From positions 186,001 through 250,000 of the forward strand of contig NZ_MDJR01000001.1 in assembly GCF_001730685.1 (NCBI RefSeq): DNA of 64,000 bases, given 5' to 3'. The position numbers and the translations under genes were made by a program. The stretch is from Caloranaerobacter ferrireducens (GTDB lineage: Bacteria; Bacillota; Clostridia; Tissierellales; Thermohalobacteraceae). Under the pieces are notes generated by a model. It did not search any database. It was not told where the DNA came from and saw only the letters and a list, made by a program, of their open reading frames with translations. Each line of letters begins with the position of its first letter. Within the stretch, counting starts at the first letter, position 1. Shown one piece after another: positions 8,096 to 17,012 of this stretch.

Positions 8096-8506
8096 GTGTT
8101 TAATATTAATAAGCTAGTAGCCCCTTTTTGGGGCACGATAATTGAAAAACTTCATATTGACATGGAAAATCATACGATTAGGTTGCTGATTAGAAGTGAT
8201 AATGAGGATGTAAAAACTTTTACTGATATAATTTTAGAAGAAGTTGTTGCTTTTTGTTGGATAAATGAGTCGTTTTATCAAGATAAAGGAAGATTGGATA
8301 TAGAAAAGTGGAATTTTATGCAACTAGAATCTATTGGTTATGAGGATAATACTCGAGTAATCGTGGAAGGTGGAGAATGGGAGAGTAGTTTTTCTGCTTC
8401 ACCCAATATAGTATTGGAAATCTGGAATTCTATATTACTTATTGAAGCAAAAAAAATGATTATTAATGGGGAAACCTATGAGCTTATGAAAAAGAATATA
8501 TTTTAA
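8096..8506 (+). CDS. YxiG-like protein, possible orphan immunity protein
   Basis: 136 residues, acidic, soluble, no signal peptide. The pattern (LVAPFWGTIIEKLHID near the start, ALEIWNS-like VLEIWNSILLIEAK near the end, INGETYEL tail) resembles Bacillus YxiG-domain proteins found among immunity genes of WapA/LXG-type toxins. GTG at 8096 has an AGAGGG site at ideal spacing; an upstream in-frame GTG at 8087 overlaps that site. No toxin gene is adjacent. Family assignment is from memory of the pattern and moderately sure; the immunity role is inference. Confidence 0.5.
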   Translation: MFNINKLVAPFWGTIIEKLHIDMENHTIRLLIRSDNEDVKTFTDIILEEVVAFCWINESFYQDKGRLDIEKWNFMQLESIGYEDNTRVIVEGGEWESSFSASPNIVLEIWNSILLIEAKKMIINGETYELMKKNIF

Positions 8507-9331
8507 CTAAAACAATTGAGAATAGGTTACTACTTGAAATTTATCACTATGTTTATCTATAAACTTAACAATCTGTTCAAGTTTATCTTTACTATATGTC
8601 ATACCAAACCCATTATCTTTATTTCCTATTTTATGTAAAATAAAAATAACTGTTTTATGGTTATCAAAGGTTTGCGTAAGTATACTTTTAACTTCATTTA
8701 CAGTTACATCTGTTAATAAACTTATTATTGTTGCTGGATAATATATAATTTTGTCACTTTCTAATATAATAATATTATCAGCTGTTCTAATATTACGATA
8801 TTCGGCATTTTTAAGTAGCTCAATCAGATACGGATTAATTTCTCCATATGGCATAATTATCATATCGCTATGGTTTCCAATAAACTTATTTTTCATCCAC
8901 TGTCTTGCTTTATTAAAGTCCAAAAGAAGTTTATAGCATTTATCATACATATTTTCTTTGTGGGAATATGAATGATTTAATAAGTCCCAACCTTCTAGAT
9001 ATAATTCGGAAAGTTGCTTATATGACATATATTCACTTTCATTAACTAGAGAAGGGATAATTGATACGCTAGCCTTATAATCGTATTTTTTCATTATTTT
9101 ATAAGCTTGCGTATAAATGCTTTCCCATCCATCATCAAACATGAAGACAATTTTTACTTTATTAGAATCGATATAAGTGTTATTGCTTTGTATAGCATTG
9201 GTGTTAAGGTTTATTATTATACATATATTTTCAACAGTTTTAACTAAAAAAAATATAGTTTTTGGATACATTAAAAGAGCAATAAGGATTGATAAAATAA
9301 CAATTTTTATATTAATTTTAATAAAAATCAA
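8507..9331 (-). CDS. Membrane-anchored polysaccharide deacetylase (NodB/CE4 family)
   Basis: 274 residues. An N-terminal hydrophobic segment (about 8-30) anchors or secretes it; the NodB domain shows motif 1 FDDGW (Asp66-Asp67) and motif 2 HSYSH (His120, His124), the metal-binding triad of CE4 enzymes. Motif 3 is MPYGE and lacks the usual Arg. It would N-deacetylate an extracellular polymer, as IcaB/PgaB do for poly-N-acetylglucosamine. Last gene of a three-gene operon, 8 bases after the GT2 synthase. The start is uncertain: the TTG at 9331 abuts the AAGGAG site with no spacing, so an ATT at 9322 may be used instead. Confidence 0.8.
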   Translation of the reverse strand: MIFIKINIKIVILSILIALLMYPKTIFFLVKTVENICIIINLNTNAIQSNNTYIDSNKVKIVFMFDDGWESIYTQAYKIMKKYDYKASVSIIPSLVNESEYMSYKQLSELYLEGWDLLNHSYSHKENMYDKCYKLLLDFNKARQWMKNKFIGNHSDMIIMPYGEINPYLIELLKNAEYRNIRTADNIIILESDKIIYYPATIISLLTDVTVNEVKSILTQTFDNHKTVIFILHKIGNKDNGFGMTYSKDKLEQIVKFIDKHSDKFQVVTYSQLF

Positions 9332-9339
9332 CTCCTTTT

Positions 9340-10629
9340 TTATACAGTATAACTATTATTTGTTCTGCTAACTTTATACCAATTTTTATTATTAAAATAA
9401 TATGTAATAGTTCCTGCTAAAAAGAAGAAAATTCTTAAGAATTGAAAAAACATAATATCAAGGGTAATCATGGTATATAGTGGAGTGGTTCTTAAAAGAT
9501 GAGTATTTTTTTTTGCTTCTTTAATAGCTATAATTGAACTAAAGATATTAAATAATATTGTACTTAAGTAGTAAGTAAGTATATACATTGGATAACCATG
9601 AATGATCTTTGTAAGTACTAAAATAATATTGATTATAAAAACAATGGAAGAAAATGAATTATTTAATATGGCATCTACAATAATATAGAAGCTGACATTA
9701 CTTTTAAATACATTTTTAAATAAAAAATTTCTATTATTCAATATACCTTGTATAAAACCTTTTTGCCATCGAATACGCTGTCCAATTAACTCTCGTAAAC
9801 TTTCAGGACATTCTGAATAGCAAATAGCTTTCTTATTAAAGACTATTTTTTTATTATGTTTTTTTGCATAATTCTGTAATCTTAATGTTATATCTATATC
9901 TTCTCCTAAGCATGGTTTAAAGCCTCCAATCTCTACGACAATATCTTTTTTAAATGCTCCAAAGGCACCAGAAATTATACTTAGTGCGTCATTATAGGCT
10001 AGTGATGTTTTATAAATATAAAAACCTTTTATGTAATCTAAGGCCTGCATTAGAACTATAAGAGGAGGCTTATTATCAAGTTTAAATATCTGCATAATGT
10101 GAACTACACCGCCTGCTGCAATAACATTTTCATCATCAAAGGTGGTATTTATATTAATTAAAGCATTTTTTTCTAAAATGCAGTCACCGTCCATAGTTAC
10201 AATCAGTTCTTTATGAGCATATGAAATACCAATGTTTAAACTATCAGCTTTCCCACTATTATATTTATCGATTACATTAATAAAATGGTATTTATTTGAT
10301 TTATATATTCCTTTTACTTTATTAGAAGGTAAGATGTCAACATTATTTTCTGATATTTGTAAGTCTAATATCTCATTTAAAATATCAAGAGTATTATCTT
10401 TTGAACCATCATTAATAAATATTATTTCCATATTGTCATAATTTATATTTAGTAAACCTTCAATTGTATATTTCAATATAGGTGCTTCATTATAACAAGG
10501 GATTAATATAGATATGCCTTTTTGGTCAATTCTATGTAAAACTTTTTTATCTAAAAATTTATATGAACTTATTAAGTGATATATTGAAAAGAAAGTACTT
10601 AGGAAAATAATTAAGTAAAATAATATCAT
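9340..10629 (-). CDS. Processive family 2 glycosyltransferase, exopolysaccharide synthase
   Basis: 429 residues: TM at 1-20, cytosolic GT-A domain, then three or four membrane segments (about 310-420). Motifs of processive inverting synthases are all present: NDGS (Asp74), DGD (147-149), GED (Glu243-Asp244) and QRIRW (284-288). This is the architecture of IcaA/PgaC and hyaluronan/chitin synthases, polymerising an NDP-sugar and extruding the product. The ATG immediately follows the stop of the GH16 gene (TAAATG). Pairing with a CE4 deacetylase favours an N-acetylhexosamine polymer; no PilZ or c-di-GMP domain is seen. Confidence 0.85.
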   Translation of the reverse strand: MILFYLIIFLSTFFSIYHLISSYKFLDKKVLHRIDQKGISILIPCYNEAPILKYTIEGLLNINYDNMEIIFINDGSKDNTLDILNEILDLQISENNVDILPSNKVKGIYKSNKYHFINVIDKYNSGKADSLNIGISYAHKELIVTMDGDCILEKNALININTTFDDENVIAAGGVVHIMQIFKLDNKPPLIVLMQALDYIKGFYIYKTSLAYNDALSIISGAFGAFKKDIVVEIGGFKPCLGEDIDITLRLQNYAKKHNKKIVFNKKAICYSECPESLRELIGQRIRWQKGFIQGILNNRNFLFKNVFKSNVSFYIIVDAILNNSFSSIVFIINIILVLTKIIHGYPMYILTYYLSTILFNIFSSIIAIKEAKKNTHLLRTTPLYTMITLDIMFFQFLRIFFFLAGTITYYFNNKNWYKVSRTNNSYTV

Positions 10630-11481
10630 TTAATCTCTACCTTTCTTAAATACTGGTTCAATATATGCTGAGATAATTTTAAATTTACAAGGGAAAATCG
10701 AATTATCATCTGGATTTCCTGGCCAATTACCACCAATTGCTTGGTTTATTATAATATACATATATTCTTGTGGTACTCCTTTTGTTGTAGAATATATTTT
10801 TTGATTATCTATATACCAAGTAAGAGAGCTAAGTTTCCATTCTAAAGCAACAGAATATTGCTTTTTTATTGGTACTTTATATGAAAAATAATCACGAGTC
10901 CTTATGTTATTTTCTTTATAATGAATTACTCCATAAAAAGTATATGGTTCACTTCCTATCATTTCGAATAAATCTATTTCAGGGAGGATACTTCCATTAT
11001 CAGGGAGAAACCATATTGCTGGGAAAATTCCTTTGCCTTGAGAAAATTCAATAATAAATTCAAAATAACCATATTTATAAGCACTAGTACTTTCTACAAG
11101 TCCTGATGTATACATTTTATTTTCTTTAGTTTCTTTTTTTGAAATGATTTCAATAGTATTCCCTTTGATAAATACATTATTTTTACTATAAAATTGAAGT
11201 TCATTGTTATAACTATCTTTTCTTTCGATAGCAACCCAATTATCTTTACTGCTTTGCTGCATGTTTTGGTTTAGTGGTTTTCTAATATCAAAGTTATTAA
11301 TATCAGCATTATTTTGATGTTTTTGTTTGATTATATTGATTTTTTTAGTTTGGTTTTTTATATTTTTGACCTTTATTAATTGTAAGTCGTTTTTTAGCTC
11401 AAAACATAATGCAAATAATATACTAAGTAAAAGTGATATTAGTAATGTTGAGAAAAAACTTTTAAAGGTCCTTTTGTACAT
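10630..11481 (-). CDS. Membrane-anchored glycoside hydrolase family 16 protein
   Basis: 283 residues from the ATG at 11481 (AAGGAG site; the in-frame ATG at 11520 lacks one). TM anchor at about 7-28, a linker rich in Asn/Lys/Gln, then a beta-jelly-roll GH16 domain with the catalytic E-I-D-L-F-E motif (Glu168, Asp170, Glu173) preceded by GIFPAIWFLPD. GH16 enzymes cleave or transglycosylate beta-1,3/1,4-glucans and related polymers. As the first gene of an operon with a synthase and a deacetylase it probably trims, releases or cross-links the nascent exopolysaccharide; the exact bond is not predictable. Confidence 0.8.
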   Translation of the reverse strand: MYKRTFKSFFSTLLISLLLSILFALCFELKNDLQLIKVKNIKNQTKKINIIKQKHQNNADINNFDIRKPLNQNMQQSSKDNWVAIERKDSYNNELQFYSKNNVFIKGNTIEIISKKETKENKMYTSGLVESTSAYKYGYFEFIIEFSQGKGIFPAIWFLPDNGSILPEIDLFEMIGSEPYTFYGVIHYKENNIRTRDYFSYKVPIKKQYSVALEWKLSSLTWYIDNQKIYSTTKGVPQEYMYIIINQAIGGNWPGNPDDNSIFPCKFKIISAYIEPVFKKGRD

Positions 11482-11906
11482 ATAGATACTCCTTATATAT
11501 TTTAGAAATACATAAATCAAAATATAATAATATATAAAATTAGCCTTATATATTTTTATGGGTAGTAAATACGACTTATTACTATAAATAGAGTTTAGAG
11601 ATTATTTTTAAAAGTAATGATAATAGTTAATATGGCAATTACTGTATAAAGAAAAAACACATTTGTAAATTAGCCTTAAGGTATCTTATAACTAAGAAGT
11701 TATATCAAACCTAATATTTTTCACAAATTTTGAATAGACATAATTAAAAGAAGGTTAAGACTAGGTTCAAAGGGGTAAATATTATATTATTACAATTTAA
11801 TTGAAATATTAAGAAAACATCATGATAGTTTAAAAAAATGTAAAATTTATAGCCAGCCTACTTAGTATGTTAGAAACTATATGAAATAATGACAGGGGGT
11901 TTTTAA
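11482..11906. other. Divergent intergenic region
   Basis: 425 bases between the minus-strand polysaccharide operon and the plus-strand ABC exporter, very AT-rich. Both promoters should be here, but I see no convincing hexamer pairs, ORF or terminator. AAATTAGCCTTA occurs twice (near 11537 and 11667), which may be chance or a binding site. Confidence 0.3.
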
Positions 11907-12791
11907 ATGAGTGTTATTGAGATTAATAATTTGACAAAGTATTATGGAAAATCTAGGGGGATAATTGACGTAAGCTTCAATGTTGAAGAAGGAGAAATCT
12001 TCGGGTTTATCGGGCCTAACGGTGCTGGAAAGACAACTACAATTAGAATATTATTGTCACTTATTTATCCTACTAGCGGTAGTGCTAAGATATTTGGCAA
12101 AGATTGCATAAAATATGGTCCTGAAATCAGAAAAGATATTGGGTATTTACCATCAGAAGTGTTTTATTATGACAATATGAAAGTAATTGATCTTTTGAAT
12201 TATTCTGCTAGTTTTTATAATAAAGACTGCAGTAAAAGAATTAAAGAATTATCAGAAATTATGGATCTTGACCTTACAAAGAAGATTGAAGATTTGTCAT
12301 TAGGTAATAAAAAGAAAGTTGGAATTGTTCAGGGGCTGCTACATGAGCCAAAACTTATAATCCTTGATGAACCAACAAGTGGTCTAGATCCTCTTATGCA
12401 AAAGAAATTTTTTGATTTAATACTAGAAGAAAATAAAAAAGGTACAACAGTTTTATTTTCTTCTCATATCTTAAGTGAAGTTCAAAGAATTTGTACACGT
12501 GTAGGTATAATTAAAGAAGGTAGAATGATAAAGGTTGAAGATATTAAGGCATTGAAAGAACATAATTATAAGAAATTTAAAGTTGAATTATCAAAAGATA
12601 TAGATAAAGATTACTTTAACATAGATGGTGTAAGCGATTTAAAGGTTGAAGATAATGTTGTAAGTTTTTTGTATAGAGGAGATATTAACCGTATAATTGA
12701 AAAAATATACAATACAAAAATTACCAATCTATTAGTTGAAGAACCTTCTTTAGAGGAAATATTTATGCATTATTATGAGAAGGAGGACTAA
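11907..12791 (+). CDS. ABC-2 exporter ATP-binding subunit
   Basis: 294 residues. Walker A GPNGAGKTT (about 34-42), signature LSLGNKKK (about 131, a common variant in BcrA-like proteins), Walker B LIILDEPTSGLDP and switch His. The C-terminal 80 residues form the extra domain typical of BcrA/CcmA-type subunits. It energises the two permeases encoded immediately downstream. AGGGGG ribosome binding site. Related systems export peptide antibiotics or lantibiotics or confer self-protection; the substrate is not shown here. Confidence 0.85.
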   Translation: MSVIEINNLTKYYGKSRGIIDVSFNVEEGEIFGFIGPNGAGKTTTIRILLSLIYPTSGSAKIFGKDCIKYGPEIRKDIGYLPSEVFYYDNMKVIDLLNYSASFYNKDCSKRIKELSEIMDLDLTKKIEDLSLGNKKKVGIVQGLLHEPKLIILDEPTSGLDPLMQKKFFDLILEENKKGTTVLFSSHILSEVQRICTRVGIIKEGRMIKVEDIKALKEHNYKKFKVELSKDIDKDYFNIDGVSDLKVEDNVVSFLYRGDINRIIEKIYNTKITNLLVEEPSLEEIFMHYYEKED

Positions 12792-12794
12792 ATT

Positions 12795-13592
12795 ATGAAT
12801 ATATTTTTGTATGAGTTGAAGGTTCATAGTAAATCAACTATTATATGGACATTATCACTAATCGCAGTTGTTTTACTATATATAAATTTATTCCCTGCTT
12901 TTTCTCAAGACGCTGATTTAATGGAAAAAATATTAAAGAATTTTCCAGAAGAGTTTAAGAAAGCATTTGGAATATCTGATTTTGATTTTAGTACACTTCT
13001 TGGATTTTATGGCTATATTTTTTCATTTATATTACTAGTTGGTGCAATTCAAGCAATGAATTTAGGTATAGGTATTTTATCAAAAGAAATTCGTGAAAAA
13101 ACAGCGGATTTTCTTTTAGTAAAGCCTATAACACGAAACAAAATTGTAACATCAAAGTTTTTAGCAGCAATTACAAGTATTGTAATAACTAATATCTTTT
13201 ATTTAATAGCTGTATTTATGTCTGTAGAAGTAATAATCTCTGAGCCATATAATAAGAAAATATTCTTCATGATGTCGATTACTTTGTTTTTTATACAATT
13301 AATATTTATTGCTTTAGGATTTTTAGTTTCTGCTTTAGCGAAAAAGATAAAATCAGTACTTCCAATCTCATTAGGTATAGTTTTTGGATTTTATATAATA
13401 GAAATGTTTGGTTCGGTAATTGGTGAAGAAAAAATGAAATACATTACCCCATTTAAATATTTTGATTTAGTATACCTTATTGAAAATGGGAAATATGAAG
13501 TAAGGTTTATTATTCTCAGTATAGTTTTAATAGTTGCAGCTATTAGTGGAAGCTATATATTATATTCCAAAAAAGATATTGCATCTATTTAA
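12795..13592 (+). CDS. ABC-2 type permease, first subunit
   Basis: 265 residues, six predicted membrane segments, with SKEIREKTADFLLVKPITR after TM2, the conserved cytosolic loop of ABC-2 permeases. Starts 3 bases after the ATPase gene, with AGGAGG inside that gene's end. Pairs with the next permease, which shares its sequence pattern; a gene duplication followed by heterodimer formation is likely. Confidence 0.8.
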   Translation: MNIFLYELKVHSKSTIIWTLSLIAVVLLYINLFPAFSQDADLMEKILKNFPEEFKKAFGISDFDFSTLLGFYGYIFSFILLVGAIQAMNLGIGILSKEIREKTADFLLVKPITRNKIVTSKFLAAITSIVITNIFYLIAVFMSVEVIISEPYNKKIFFMMSITLFFIQLIFIALGFLVSALAKKIKSVLPISLGIVFGFYIIEMFGSVIGEEKMKYITPFKYFDLVYLIENGKYEVRFIILSIVLIVAAISGSYILYSKKDIASI

Positions 13593-13639
13593 TAATTCAA
13601 ATAGAAGTAATGTCTATCACAAGGGGGTTAGTTGATTGT

Positions 13640-14437
13640 ATGAATATATTCTTAAGAGAAATGAAAGCTAATAGAAAATCGCTTATCATATGGTGTATTA
13701 GCCTATTTATTCTGACAGCAATAGGAATGGCTAAATATGCAGGTTTTGCAGAATCTGGGGATTTAGTTAATCAAATGATGGAATCTATGCCTCAGGTATT
13801 GAAGACAATATGGGGAATAGGTACAATAAATTTAACTGAGATAAAAGGGTATTATTCAGTTTTATTTGTATATTTCGTGTTAATGGCAACTATTCACGCT
13901 TCAATGTTAGGTGCTATTATTATTTCTAAAGAAGAGAGAGATAAAACTTCAGAATTTTTATTAACTAAACCAACTACAAGAGTAAGAATAGTTACATCAA
14001 AATTATTAGCATCACTAGTCAATATACTAATATTTAATATAGCTACACTAGTATTTTCAATGATGCTTGTAAATTATTACAACAAAGGAGAATCTATAAA
14101 CAAAGAAATAATAATATTGATGATAGCAATGTTTATTTTGCAATTATTATTTATGACTATTGGTACTGCATTGGGTGCAATCAGTAAAAAAACAAAAACA
14201 GCTACTTCTAATGCTATGGCAATACTACTTGGGACATATATATTATCAGTTTATATAGATATGAATGATAAGGTTGAAATTTTAAAATACATTACTCCTT
14301 TTAAGTATTTTCAAGCAAAAGATTTAATATTTGGTGTTGGATTTAATACAGGCTATGTAATATTATCATTTGTAATTATTGGTGTATTACTTGCATCAAC
14401 ATACAAATTTTATTTAAAAAGAGATATATGTATTTAG
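13640..14437 (+). CDS. ABC-2 type permease, second subunit
   Basis: 265 residues with six predicted membrane segments. MNIFLREMKANRKSLIIW at the N terminus and SKEERDKTSEFLLTKPTTR after TM2 parallel the preceding permease almost segment by segment, so the two are paralogues. The ATG at 13640 fits an AAGGGGG site; an in-frame upstream start at 13610 is less likely. Completes the ATPase-permease-permease exporter. Confidence 0.8.
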   Translation: MNIFLREMKANRKSLIIWCISLFILTAIGMAKYAGFAESGDLVNQMMESMPQVLKTIWGIGTINLTEIKGYYSVLFVYFVLMATIHASMLGAIIISKEERDKTSEFLLTKPTTRVRIVTSKLLASLVNILIFNIATLVFSMMLVNYYNKGESINKEIIILMIAMFILQLLFMTIGTALGAISKKTKTATSNAMAILLGTYILSVYIDMNDKVEILKYITPFKYFQAKDLIFGVGFNTGYVILSFVIIGVLLASTYKFYLKRDICI

Positions 14438-14538
14438 TAAATGTTATGTAGAATATTGCAATATTTTAGAAAATACATTGAACTACTATTGAATGTGTAA
14501 TAAAATTATTCTATATCAAATATTATTTAAACCAGATA

Positions 14539-14590
14539 AAGTAGAGTATTAAATACAGATATTAACCCTAAGTATATTTCTACTTAGGGT
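14539..14590 (+). promoter_or_regulatory. Hairpin, possible attenuator or terminator before the MFS gene
   Basis: ACCCTAAGTA (14565-14574) pairs with TACTTAGGGT (14581-14590). The T-tract after it is poor. AAGTAGA (14539-14545) could instead pair with TCTACTT (14579-14585), which would break this hairpin, so mutually exclusive folds are possible. Confidence 0.35.
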
Positions 14591-14666
14591 AAATTTATGC
14601 TCATCTTATAATTTAATAGTGGACTCATTGTGGAGGACAGGCTAAACATCGAAAGGAGAATAAAAT

Positions 14667-15872
14667 ATGGAAAACAGAGTCCAATTAAAGAAAAATGTTT
14701 ATAGAAATTATGTATTTATATTATTACAAAATATAGATTTAACAAGAGGAATATGGATGCTCTATCTTGCTTCTAAAGGTATGAGTTTAACCCAATTAGG
14801 ATTATTAGAAACGATATTTCATATTACTTCATTTACTATGGAAGTACCAACAGGAGCAGTTGCAGATATATTTGGTAGAAAAATAAGCAGGATATTAGGT
14901 AGGGTTTTTTCATTAATAAGTGTAATATTATTACTTGTTTCAAATAGCTTTATTTTATTTGCAATATCATTTATATTTACAGCATTATCTTATAACTTAG
15001 AGTCGGGTGCAGGAGATGCTTTAATATATGATTCACTTAAAGAGATAGGTGAAGAAGAAAGTTATATGAGACTAAATGGTAATAAAGAAGTTTTTTTTCA
15101 ATTAGCAAGTATTATATCTTTTTTAGTTGGCGGGTATTTAGCTACTAAAAGTTATAATATAGCTTTTATACTTACTATAATAATAGGAGGTATAACTATA
15201 CTTCAATCTTTTACATTTAAAGAGCCAAGTATAGGAAAAATAAAAGAAGAAAAAGACAATCTATTTATAAGTCAGTTAAAAGATAGTATAACAGTAATAA
15301 AAAATAGACCTAAAATAGCATTTTTAATAGTTTTTACAGAAATTATTTCAACATTTGGAACATGTATTTTCTTTTATTTACAAAATTATCTAAAAGCAGA
15401 TGGATATAATGAAGCCAAAATAGGCTTTATTTATGCTATATCATCTGTAGCAGTTGCATTAGTAGCAACTCAAGTTCATAAAATAGAAAGAAAAATAAAA
15501 GAAAGAGGTATTTTACTTATAACTCCATTACTTACAGTAGTAAGTATATGGGGAATAGCCTTAAGTAAATATCATTATATGTTCTTTATTTTATTAATGG
15601 TAACACAAGGAATGTTATATGTTGCAATGGGAGACTATATCAATAAAATGATTCCAAGTGAAAATAGAGCAACAATTTTATCTTTTTCTAGTATGGTATT
15701 CAGCTTTTTTATGATAACTATATTTCCTTTAATAGGCTATATAGGAGATACGTATTCTTTAAGTACTGCTTTTAGATATTTAGGTGGATTGGGAATTGTT
15801 ATAGTTTTGGTAAATAGTTATATATTAATAGTTAAAATGAATAAAGTAAAATTAAAAAATCAAAATATATAA
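14667..15872 (+). CDS. MFS transporter, probable drug efflux pump
   Basis: 401 residues, about 12 membrane segments. The loop 2-3 motif GAVADIFGRKISR (about 63-75) is the classic MFS motif A, preceded by MEVPTG, the pattern of the DHA3-type efflux family. GAAAGGAG ribosome binding site. Another MFS gene in this window (46647-47918) has the same pattern (EVPSGIFADSYGKK) and is probably related. Substrate unknown; the location after drug-type ABC systems suggests export. Confidence 0.75.
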   Translation: MENRVQLKKNVYRNYVFILLQNIDLTRGIWMLYLASKGMSLTQLGLLETIFHITSFTMEVPTGAVADIFGRKISRILGRVFSLISVILLLVSNSFILFAISFIFTALSYNLESGAGDALIYDSLKEIGEEESYMRLNGNKEVFFQLASIISFLVGGYLATKSYNIAFILTIIIGGITILQSFTFKEPSIGKIKEEKDNLFISQLKDSITVIKNRPKIAFLIVFTEIISTFGTCIFFYLQNYLKADGYNEAKIGFIYAISSVAVALVATQVHKIERKIKERGILLITPLLTVVSIWGIALSKYHYMFFILLMVTQGMLYVAMGDYINKMIPSENRATILSFSSMVFSFFMITIFPLIGYIGDTYSLSTAFRYLGGLGIVIVLVNSYILIVKMNKVKLKNQNI

Positions 15873-15878
15873 ACTATC

Positions 15879-15911
15879 AACCATTGGGATAACTAATCTC
15901 AATGGTTTTTA
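15879..15911 (+). terminator. Rho-independent terminator of the MFS gene
   Basis: Stem AACCATTG-GAT / ATC-CAATGGTT, then TTTT. Ends the MFS transcript shortly after its stop codon. Confidence 0.75.
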
Positions 15912-15966
15912 ACTTTTAACAAAAGCACAAATATGTAATTAATTTAATACAAAATGTAATATAAAT

Positions 15967-15995
15967 TTGACATTGAGTAAAAAATATATTACAAT
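15967..15995 (+). promoter_or_regulatory. Sigma-A promoter of the membrane protein/XRE pair
   Basis: Perfect TTGACA (15967-15972), 17-bp spacer, TACAAT (15990-15995). Confidence 0.8.
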
Positions 15996-16013
15996 GTATT
16001 TGAGGTGATGTAT

Positions 16014-16451
16014 ATGAGTTATCAAATGAAATTTTCTTTATTAAATCTGATTATTTGGTTAGTTGTAGCAGTACTCTTTCTTAGCGTATTTTTAACAGGT
16101 AATACGATAGAAAACTGGGGAGATAATCACGCAAAAACTTTAATACTTGCGTTTTTATTTGCTATAGGGTACCTTGGTCAATTAATACTCAGGATTATCT
16201 TTAGAAAAAGAAAAAATGTTATTATTAGAGATGAACGAGATGAATACTTCTTAAATAAAGCTTTGACTAGTAGTTTTGTGGCGACTTTAATATATGTTTT
16301 TATCGTGGCAATTTCATTATATACTTATTATGAAAAAAGTGGTTTAATCCCTGTTGCATGGATCTGGTTTATAGCTTATAGCTTAATTATTGTTGCAAAT
16401 ATTTTTACATCAGGCTTTGCAATATTTTTCTATCGAAAGGGCGGAAATTAA
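16014..16451 (+). CDS. Four-helix membrane protein paired with an XRE regulator
   Basis: 145 residues, four predicted membrane segments with a basic/acidic loop ([21 protein letters not shown]) between helices 2 and 3. The RDERD-x4-K pattern is common in small DUF2178-like membrane proteins that precede XRE regulators. Start ATG at 16014 with GAGGTG spaced 6; upstream GTG/ATG codons overlap that site. Stop and next start overlap (TAATG), so it is co-translated with the regulator. Function unknown; possibly senses the membrane state for its regulator. Confidence 0.65.
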   Translation: MSYQMKFSLLNLIIWLVVAVLFLSVFLTGNTIENWGDNHAKTLILAFLFAIGYLGQLILRIIFRKRKNVIIRDERDEYFLNKALTSSFVATLIYVFIVAISLYTYYEKSGLIPVAWIWFIAYSLIIVANIFTSGFAIFFYRKGGN

Positions 16452-16672
16452 TGAGTAAAGAAGAATACATTTTAGTAAATCACATAAGGACTATTCGCCG
16501 TGGAAAGGCAGATATAACGCAGCAAGAACTTGCAGATGCAGTGGGATGTACTCGTCAAACTATAGCTGCACTTGAACAACAAAAATATAACCCATCTTTG
16601 ATTTTAGCTATGAAAATTGCAAAAGTTCTAGATGTTACAGTTGATCAATTATTTGAATTGAAGAAAAAATAA
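16451..16672 (+). CDS. Small XRE-family transcriptional regulator
   Basis: 73 residues that are almost entirely one HTH_3 domain ([22 protein letters not shown] at about 23-44), with no effector domain. Same size and type as the YgzD/YozG regulators that follow small membrane protein genes. Translationally coupled to that gene; probably autoregulates the pair. Confidence 0.85.
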   Translation: MSKEEYILVNHIRTIRRGKADITQQELADAVGCTRQTIAALEQQKYNPSLILAMKIAKVLDVTVDQLFELKKK

Positions 16673-16680
16673 AAAAATGT

Positions 16681-16733
16681 ACCTCCTAGAATAGACTATA
16701 TCAACGATAATAAAAATGTCTATTTTAGGAGGT
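16681..16733 (+). terminator. Long inverted repeat after the XRE gene, possible terminator
   Basis: Sixteen-base arms (16681-16696 and 16718-16733, one mismatch) around a 21-base loop. The T-tract after it is weak, so it may be a remnant inverted repeat rather than a terminator. Confidence 0.4.
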
Positions 16734-16754
16734 TAAGTTTTATGTTCCTATTCT

Positions 16755-17012
16755 AATACGTGTTGAATTTATGATATTTGTAATACACTTTTTAATCTAT
16801 ATATAAACATATTTATGGATATAAGTATTCAATTGATAGAGGAATTAAGAAAATTGGACGAATAAGAAGAAATGATTGTTTAATAAAAAGGATTTGATTA
16901 AGTATATAAAGAATAACTACTTAATCAAGTAATTATTTTTATTTCGCATAGTGAAGGATTTCATTTTAAGAATAGGGTAGTTTTATAACAAATGGAGTAG
17001 GAGTTAGAGATT
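16755..17012 (+). other. Intergenic region with a possible coding remnant
   Basis: Around 16813-16900 an open stretch reads YGYKYSIDRGIKKIGRIRRND and stops; it has no start codon or ribosome binding site. It could be debris of a transposase or other gene that I cannot identify. A terminator follows at 16894-16943; nothing else is visible before the M50-like gene. Confidence 0.25.
16894..16943 (+). terminator. Rho-independent terminator
   Basis: Stem TTGATTAAGTA / TACTTAATCAA with a 13-base loop and a T-rich tail. Confidence 0.65.

Noticed and set aside
16681-16733. Inverted repeat as the end of an insertion sequence
   Set aside because: No transposase frame or target duplication could be paired with it; kept only as a possible terminator.
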